Assembly (NCBI RefSeq): GCF_022539505.1
Contig: NC_061510.1
Coordinates: 275,734,330-275,798,329, forward strand
DNA length: 64,000 bases
Source: Lolium rigidum
Taxonomy: Eukaryota; Streptophyta; Magnoliopsida; Poales; Poaceae
Direction of reading: 5' to 3'
Shown here: piece by piece, positions 56,720 to 64,000 of the stretch
Position numbering within the stretch: the first letter of the stretch is position 1
Layout of the letters: the number at the start of each line of letters is the position of its first letter
Translations under genes and position numbers: made by a program
The notes under the pieces: model-generated
Told to the model about the DNA's origin: nothing
Database searches by the model: none
What the model saw: only the letters and a program-made list of their open reading frames with translations

Positions 56720-59700
56720 TGTGGTGACCACGCATACCACTTGCATGTTGTAGTATGCCGGTCGTTGGTATAACATTCACGAAGTACCATTCCGCAAATG
56801 TTACATCCCTCGAGTAGTACAACGGAACATAGCGGGGTCCATAACTCATTCACATATTATTACAATTAACATACACATGTCGTCTTGGAGCTCCTCTTGG
56901 GTCCTAAGAGGAATACTCCTGGGTTCGAGGTGAACCCAACTTAACTTACAATACCAGAGTTTCATTAAACTAACATTTATTTCATCGAGCGGCTAAATAC
57001 TAAGAGTTCAGGCTGCTCGGTTACTACTACTAGCGGATATCCCTAGACTTGTTCTCCTCCGGAAGCCTCTCCGGATCCGTAGACGATGAGGTAGTCTACG
57101 CCTTCAACTCCTCCTGAGAGGTCTGGTTCTTCGTAGCCGATGATCTCGGCTCCTTCATTGTTGTCGTAGTCCTCCTCCAGACGATTCAGACAATCTAAGC
57201 ATGGGATTTAAGAGTGGTATGAGTACGAGCGTACTCAACAAGTTCATTATAGGTAAGAGGTGTTTAATGCACTAGCTACGATATTAGACCGAGAAAGTCT
57301 AATATCAATGCAAGTTTTGATAAACATTTCTTCAAGAGATTGCTTTTATTTCAAAGAGCTATGTCCGTCGGCCTTCACCGGTTTACTAGAACTTCATGGA
57401 GCTCCTTTCCGGCCGCGTTCGCAGTTCCTCAATCCCGGAACGAGGAGTGACGGGTCACGGTTCTTTACACTCTGCAGAGGTGTGTTGCTTTACCCATAAG
57501 AGATCTTAACCTTGGTGCCAACCGGGCAGCTTTCCCGTCCACACTTCCTTCGGTGTGAGGCCCGGTATAAGATCTAGCCAATCATGTTCCTCCGCTACCT
57601 CGAACACCCACCCTTTGTTGCATGCGCCGACCCTAGGTCCACGTCGGTCCCATTATTCCCGTAATTTCAGGGTGGACCCCGACCACGACAACAGTGCTGG
57701 GCTCTACCATACACTCCTACGCCGGTGGCTGCAACCCAGCATAGACCGCAATACCGTGGGGACTTAAGGCTTCCCCAACCTACCGCTTGTTCTTCGAACG
57801 ACAAGTGTCTACGGATCGTGCCGTGGGGACTTAAGGCTTCCCCGGCCTACCGCTTGCCGCCGACGGATACAAGTGTCTACGGTAAAGCGCATCCGTTGAT
57901 GAACGAGAGGTGGAAACACTTTTGACTACTCCGTCCCACTCCGGATCTTATGGTTAACACGGGTATTACGGCACAAGAATCACTGGCGACATTTGTTGTT
58001 TAATCCTAGATGGATATAAACCCGTGCAATGGAACCTCCACCATACCAACACAATCCATGGTTCCATTGCCCACCACATAGTCATATTCATAGTTATGAA
58101 AGTAGTGGTTTTGATTTTTGTGCAATAGTGATAACCATAATACTTTGCAAGTAATTTGATAAAAATACTCAAATGACATGAGCAAGTGATGAACTTGCCT
58201 GAACACTGCAAAGTTTTGTAGTTGGAAGGTGTGGACTGACCCTTGTCCTCTGTCTCTGAAAAATAGCATCATTGTCCGATAAGGGCAATGGTTAAAGAAG
58301 CAATTATGCATGATTCCATTTTTAGGGTTTGTTCCCCCCTTCCGATGTCGTTATTTTTTCATGTAAGAGGTTAATACTAAGAATAATTTGGGAATACTTG
58401 ATTTTAAGTAAAATACAACCTTGAATTGTTGTCAAGGTGTTTTTTTAAAATTCAAAAGAATTTATGGACTTATTTTCATTATTGAAAATAATCTAGGTGA
58501 TTTAAATGATTATTTAAATCATCAAATTAAGACTTATTCATAATTATCTTCAAAAATCCTCTTTGATATTTTATTTGAATGGAGAATTTTATGCTGATTG
58601 ATTTTCATATTTTTAATTATTTTTTTAGAGCCATATTCTATTTTATAAAATTCTTTGAAATTCTTACTTAAATGGTATTTTGGAAATGCCCAAATTGCCC
58701 TCGGGCCCACTCGTCGGGGTGAACCCGAGTGGGTTGGGCTCAACCCGGTTGGCCTGGTCCGGCCCACTCGGTCGCCCTCACTTCCCTTCTCTCTCCCTCG
58801 CGAACCCTAATCCCCGAGCTGCGGCGACGCATGTCGCCGCCGTCTTCTTCGATTTGTTCCGGCCATCTCCGGCCGTTGCCGCCGGCGAGGTGTGGCGCAT
58901 CCGAACCGCCACTCGACGGCGATTCGGATCCACCGCGGCGATTCGTGCTGCGCTGCTTGCTCGCTTCGCCCCCAACGCATCCGCGACACGGCCGTGGCGA
59001 TTCCGGGCGATTCGTCGTCCGCCGATGATCCGGACGCCGCGCCGCGGCGTGGCCGTGTGCCTCGCCGTGGTGGTGCTTGGGGCGTTTGCGCCCGGCGACT
59101 CCCGGCCTGGCTGCGGCCTGGCGCTGCCGTGTTAGGCCCGTGCCGCCGTGCCGCCATGGGCACGCTGCGGTGCTCTGCTCCAGGTGTGTGTGCCTCCTTC
59201 TCTCCTGTCTTCTCTACCTCCTCTTCTTCCTCTGGTTGCCTTGGCCTCTACCTTGTTGTGCTACTTGCTACTGCCTACATGCGTATGCTGCTATGTGCTA
59301 CTGCTATCTCTGTGTTCTAGCTTGTGCTTGCTCTACTTGATTATCTGTGCATGCTTCTGTGCTTCCTCACTACTTTTGTTCATGCTTGTGTCCTCGCTTG
59401 TGGCCCTCCTGTAATTGCTCATGAGCATCCATTGATGTTCATGGCCTTCTGGCTTGCTCCAGATATGATTACTGCCACTAGGGTATTTTGTGTGTGCAAA
59501 AATCTTGGCCTTGGCTTGATTATTATGCATGATCCTTGCATTATGCAAGTGCCAGTGCCACTGTGTGATGCTCATTGAGTTGTGATTCATAGGAATGTTC
59601 TATTGAGTATGATTGTTGGCTAGACAGCCTTCATCCCTTGTTAGTGTGCTTACGCATACAATTTATATTTCATATATTTGATTATCCGTGATGCAATGGT

Positions 59701-61629
59701 TGGTTAATTTGTGGCTTTGGATGATCCTGTGATCACCAGGACTTACTGTTGGCTTATCAATTTATATGAACTCATTTCAATTGCTGCTGTTGCTTGAGGA
59801 TCTAGCTCCACACCAAATACTGGTGGTTGCTGTTGCTTGTGAAAGAAATACTGGTGGTTGATTAAAGGATTTGATACTCTGGATGCATCTGTGTGTGTTG
59901 TTTTATTTATTTATGCTTGTCAGTGAAGCTTGGCTTCCTTTTCCTGACAACCGACATGATCTACCTGATGCAGTAGTGATTGGGTGCATCCTATGCACTA
60001 TATGGATGGAAACCAACATGTGTTGGCACCTCCTGTGATGCATGAACTCCCTTGGAGTGATGATATGCCTCTCTTGTGGCTTTTACGTGTGGCTAGGTAG
60101 TTGTGGTGACCCTAGCACTTGCTTGGTGTGCTAGTAAAGGTTGCTCCTACCTCTTATGTATCTTCGTTGAGCAATATTACTCGGTAGTCAATCATGGGCT
60201 TTCAGTATATTTGATGTTGAAATGAAGATAGACATATAAATGTCTATATTCTGATGGTGTAGCTAGCTATAGGGTGCTAAGTGAATCTGTGTGGCTAGAT
60301 AGGGATTAAATCCTTGTTGGATTTCTCTGGTTGTCTCACTGTGTTGACACATCCAGTGTTCCCTGGATGGTTTCCTTCGGCTTTTCATTCTTTTTGCTTG
60401 CACCACATGGCTTGGTAGCCGGATGATGATACAAACGGGGTTTCTACCCTTTTCCGTTCTTGTGATGTATGCATGTGCTTATGATATGAGCAAAGCTGTG
60501 GCTTGCTCATGATTATCCGTGTATACCTCACTCCGGCTCCTAGAAAGGTTGTTGGTGTAGAGGGTTTGCTTCGTGATGATCTTATGCCTGCCCTGCTCCT
60601 CCGACTTGCTTGGTGATGCTTGGTTGATTTCCGGTGATGGGGAATAGGTGAGACAGCTCCGGTCGTTCACCTGTTCTTGGTGTTCTTGAGCTGTTCTAGC
60701 TAGTTCTTACCACTGAAGCTTGTGTCGATGCTAATGACTAGGGTTTTTGGCTGGGAAAAGTCTTTATATGGCCGGCCCTAGCTTCTATGGTCGACGACAC
60801 GGCCCGGCATGTGTTGGTGACTCCTCACTGTGTTGTGTGTGTGTGTTGCATGCACACGGCCTTGTGAGCAGGTCGTGTGTGTGTGTACACCGGATGCTTT
60901 GCACTTGGGCTTTGAGAGGATTGGCTCGGCAGAAACTTGATCATATCCTCTTCATTTCCATTATTTGCTAACCCGCCAAGTGGCAATGCCACTTGGCATA
61001 ATTTCTTTCTTTGTTGTGCTTGTGTGCAGGAACAAAGTGATGACCAAGATGATCTTCAAGCTCAAGATTAGATGATATTCACATTGTAGTATTTAGGATA
61101 GATTCATACTTGTACTCTTATTTTATCTTCTTTTTTCTATTTATCCCAATTTGTGTAATGTGTTGTAAGTAATTCCTTTATTTCAATTCTGAATATTGTA
61201 ATTGACATTGTATCTTGTGTGATTATTAATAAAGCTCAAAGTTTCCCTAATGAGCTTTACTAAATAAATGTGATGTTTATATTCTTTGATTATTCATATT
61301 TGTTTAATGAATTACCTCAATTTTGAATTATGAGATATTCATATTATGTTTAAATTTGAAATTCAAAAGTTCTTGTGTTTGAATTCAATCATGCAACTTA
61401 AGTTGTAATGCAATACTCTTCTCTCTTCTCAAAACCCTAATTTAATTAGGTGAGTTACAAGTTTGTCGCACTCTCGAAACCCTAACCTTGTAAGGTGTCG
61501 AGAGAGAAACTTGTCCCCCTTCGATGCAGTTTTTGTTTAAAAGCGCGAAATTTCCCCAGAATTTACTATGCAATGCACATCCCTTTCTAAAATCTACCCC
61601 TCGATCGTCTCTAAACCTGGGACATTACA
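56720..61629 (-). repeat. Y 5' LTR
   Basis: 4910 bp. Closely matches 38803-43713 but with many small differences at CTG/CAG sites. Same tandem pair, GC-rich block (about 58690-59180) and inverted repeat as the 3' LTR. Confidence 0.9.
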
Positions 61630-61806
61630 GCTATGCCGAAAGCTGCCTCTACAACAAAAGAAATGATGTGAAATGACGTGAAATGAGGTAAATGTCCGGC
61701 CCAAGCCCTGTGCTGTTCCCAGGCTGACTGTCTGTCTTCACTGGGAGGCCAAGCTCATGGGGAGAGGTGCCTATACTAGGATATGTAAGTGAAAGGTTAT
61801 GGTTGA

Positions 61807-61924
61807 CCTTTCTGTGGTGTGGTGGTGTTCTGGTCACCGCTGTCCGCAGCTGGTGACCTTTCTGTAAACCTTGTTCTACCTTCTATAAAACAAAGGTACG
61901 CAATTGCGTACTCTCGAAAAAAAA
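61807..61924 (+). mobile_element. 5'-truncated LINE tail
   Basis: A 118-bp insertion into X LTR copy 3, absent from copy 2. It ends in about 8 A and is flanked by the 13-bp duplication AGGTTATGGTTGA (61794-61806, 61925-61937), a hallmark of target-primed reverse transcription. The 16-bp palindrome GTACGCAATTGCGTAC (61896-61911) sits just before the A tail, as in plant L1-type 3' ends. Confidence 0.8.
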
Positions 61925-62697
61925 AGGTTATGGTTGATGATCCGCGTACTGAGTTACGATTATTCAGGGTTATCCCTGACGGATGTAATCAAATGTTGTG
62001 GCACAAGTGTGCAACCTCTGCAGAGTGTAAAACTATTCGAATAGCCGCGTCCACGGTTAAGGACGGTTGGAAAGGCCATACTGTTCCGTCATCAGAACTT
62101 TTCAAAAATGTGACATGTGAAGGTGACTTATGACTTGAACTTGAAAAGTGAATGGTGAATTTGACTTGAATTACAACAAAGTTGTGGGAATGACACTAAT
62201 GTTCCCACTTGAGTTAGTTAGCAAATGAAGAGGCTTTTATTAAATGTTTGTGAACTAAAATTGGCTTTATGCAAATAACCTTAGAGCTTAGCACCCACTT
62301 ACTATAGTTGATAGTGCTTACAGTACTTTAAAGTACTCATGGCTTTGTCCCTGGCTATTCAAATGGCCAGACTATGAAGGAGAACAACAGTACGAGGAAG
62401 ATGGACAGCAGGACGTCTATGACAACTAGGACCACTCCTGACGTCAACAGTTGCCTGTAGAACAGATGGACCACGACCGCTACTACTTCGCTTCCGCTAT
62501 GTGTTTTGTAATAGGATCTCTAGATCCACTATGATGTATTAAGACTGGATCATGTGATCCTTTGTTGTAAGACGATTATGTGTTGTAATGAATGATGTGT
62601 TGTGATATCAATCTATTATGTCTCGCAAAAACAATATTCCTGGGATTGCGATAAATAGCATAATAGGCATCTGGACTTAAAAATCCGGGTGTTGACA

Positions 62698-63097
62698 GCA
62701 ATCAAACAGTATTTGTACCAACAAAATCCTTCAGGGTATAATTGAGCTTGGCATTACGGTCATACGTCTTTTGATTCCAGTAACCAAAAAGACTCTTAAT
62801 GCTAACAGTGAAAATCGTTCCTTTCAAATTCAATGTTACAAAAATAAAATATGGTTGATTCTTTTAGGATTTAAAATTTTAAATTGCCTCATTTTTGGAC
62901 ATGTTTTTTTTGACATGTTTAAAATTGCCTCTTTGATCTCTGGAGTTATTGAACTACAGGCCTCTGTTGTTAGCCCAACAGCACATCGGTTTGAACTTGG
63001 AGATGGGCTACGGTGTACGATTTCCCCTCCCAGCCCAACAGGACGAAACACAAACGAACAAGAAAAACTAAACCCTAGCACCCCGCTTCCTCCGGCC
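62698..63097 (+). promoter_or_regulatory. Promoter and 5' UTR region of the DEAH helicase gene
   Basis: Non-repetitive DNA between the X LTR end and the start codon. It contains three site II elements (AGCCCA 62972-62977, TGGGCT 63004-63009, AGCCCA 63032-63037) and a telo-box AAACCCTAG at 63070-63078, 20 bp before the ATG. This combination is typical of plant genes for RNA and ribosome metabolism. No convincing TATA box. Two imperfect direct repeats with TTGCCTC lie at about 62884-62932. Confidence 0.65.

Positions 63098-64000
<903 letters not shown>

Larger units (their letters stand above)
38803..61629 (-). mobile_element. Y: Tekay-like chromovirus (Ty3/Gypsy)
   Basis: A complete minus-oriented element. 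LTRs are 4911 bp (38803-43713) and 4910 bp (56720-61629); target duplication GTTAT/GCTAT (38798-38802, 61630-61634; one mismatch). Primer site for initiator tRNA-Met at 56705-56717 (reverse) and polypurine tract near 43715-43730. It encodes gag, protease, RT, RNase H, integrase and a C-terminal chromodomain, plus an extra ORF upstream of gag. Z is inserted in its protease region. Several one-base breaks interrupt the coding sequence, mostly at CTG/CAG sites. Confidence 0.92.
15436..62697 (+). mobile_element. Element X: LTR copy 3, split by two insertions
   Basis: The LTR starts TGTAACACCCC at 15436 and ends GTGTTGACA at 62697. Its own segments are 15436-15497, 35329-38802 (with AGGGT duplicated) and 61635-62697. 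Removing F2, Y and the LINE tail leaves about 4.45 kb, longer than copy 2 because of the extra segment near 37045-37374. Its TATA box is at 36860-36866. The right end meets non-repetitive DNA, so 62697 is a true outer boundary of the X array. Confidence 0.85.

Noticed and set aside
62771..63097. Upstream in-frame extension of the helicase
   Set aside because: The stretch is A/T-rich, lacks helicase similarity, and contains the site II and telo-box promoter elements.

Overview
This window is intergenic DNA from a large grass genome, most likely Pooideae (Triticeae or the oat/ryegrass side). The main clues are a BARE1/Angela/WIS-type Copia LTR, very abundant-looking Gypsy LTRs that start TGATACGTCTC, and monocot-style GC-rich exon 1 sequence in the only cellular gene. 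Almost all of positions 1-62697 is nested LTR retrotransposons. The cellular gene is the 5' part of a DEAH-box RNA helicase (63098-64000, three exons, running off the right edge). Family names are given from memory of sequence and are hedged; structure (LTR, TSD, PBS, PPT) was read directly.

Layout. 1-1079: minus-strand Angela/BARE-like LTR inserted in a decayed Copia gag-pro fragment (1080-2154). 2155-3897: LTR end, primer site and broken gag of a Gypsy element G. 3898-9621: pieces of Athila-like elements (F1a minus, F1b plus) around a 100-N scaffold gap. 9622-62697: element X, a tandem LTR-internal-LTR-internal-LTR array with about 4.1-kb LTRs and only 697-bp internals. Its third LTR is split by two large insertions. 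The first is F2 (15498-35323, minus, TSD AGGGT), which itself contains E (18267-24987, plus, TSD AAGAC) and F3 (25486-32224, plus, TSD GGCAT). The second is Y (38803-61629, minus, a chromovirus with 4.9-kb LTRs), which contains Z (47085-53921, plus, TSD GTACC). A short LINE tail sits in the last part of X. From 62698 the DNA is non-repetitive and leads into the helicase promoter.

Functionally, only Y carries a recognisable gag-protease-RT-RNase H-integrase-chromodomain set. F1, F2, F3, E, X and Z lack a normal pol and would depend on proteins supplied in trans. E adds an antisense ORF, Y an extra ORF upstream of gag, and Z one long ORF with zinc knuckles and what looks like a strongly drifted reverse transcriptase.

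Three patterns stand out. (1) Every element whose 3' internal end is visible has a perfect hairpin immediately before its polypurine tract; the arms differ between families but still pair, and most loops are GGA. (2) Most frameshifts I could place in E and Y fall at CAG/CTG triplets turned into CGAG, CTCG, CTTG or CG, which looks like a CHG-methylation-linked sequencing artefact or an unusual mutation process. (3) Element E carries many stem-loops built on an AGCCGAT/ATCGGCT core with covarying flanks.
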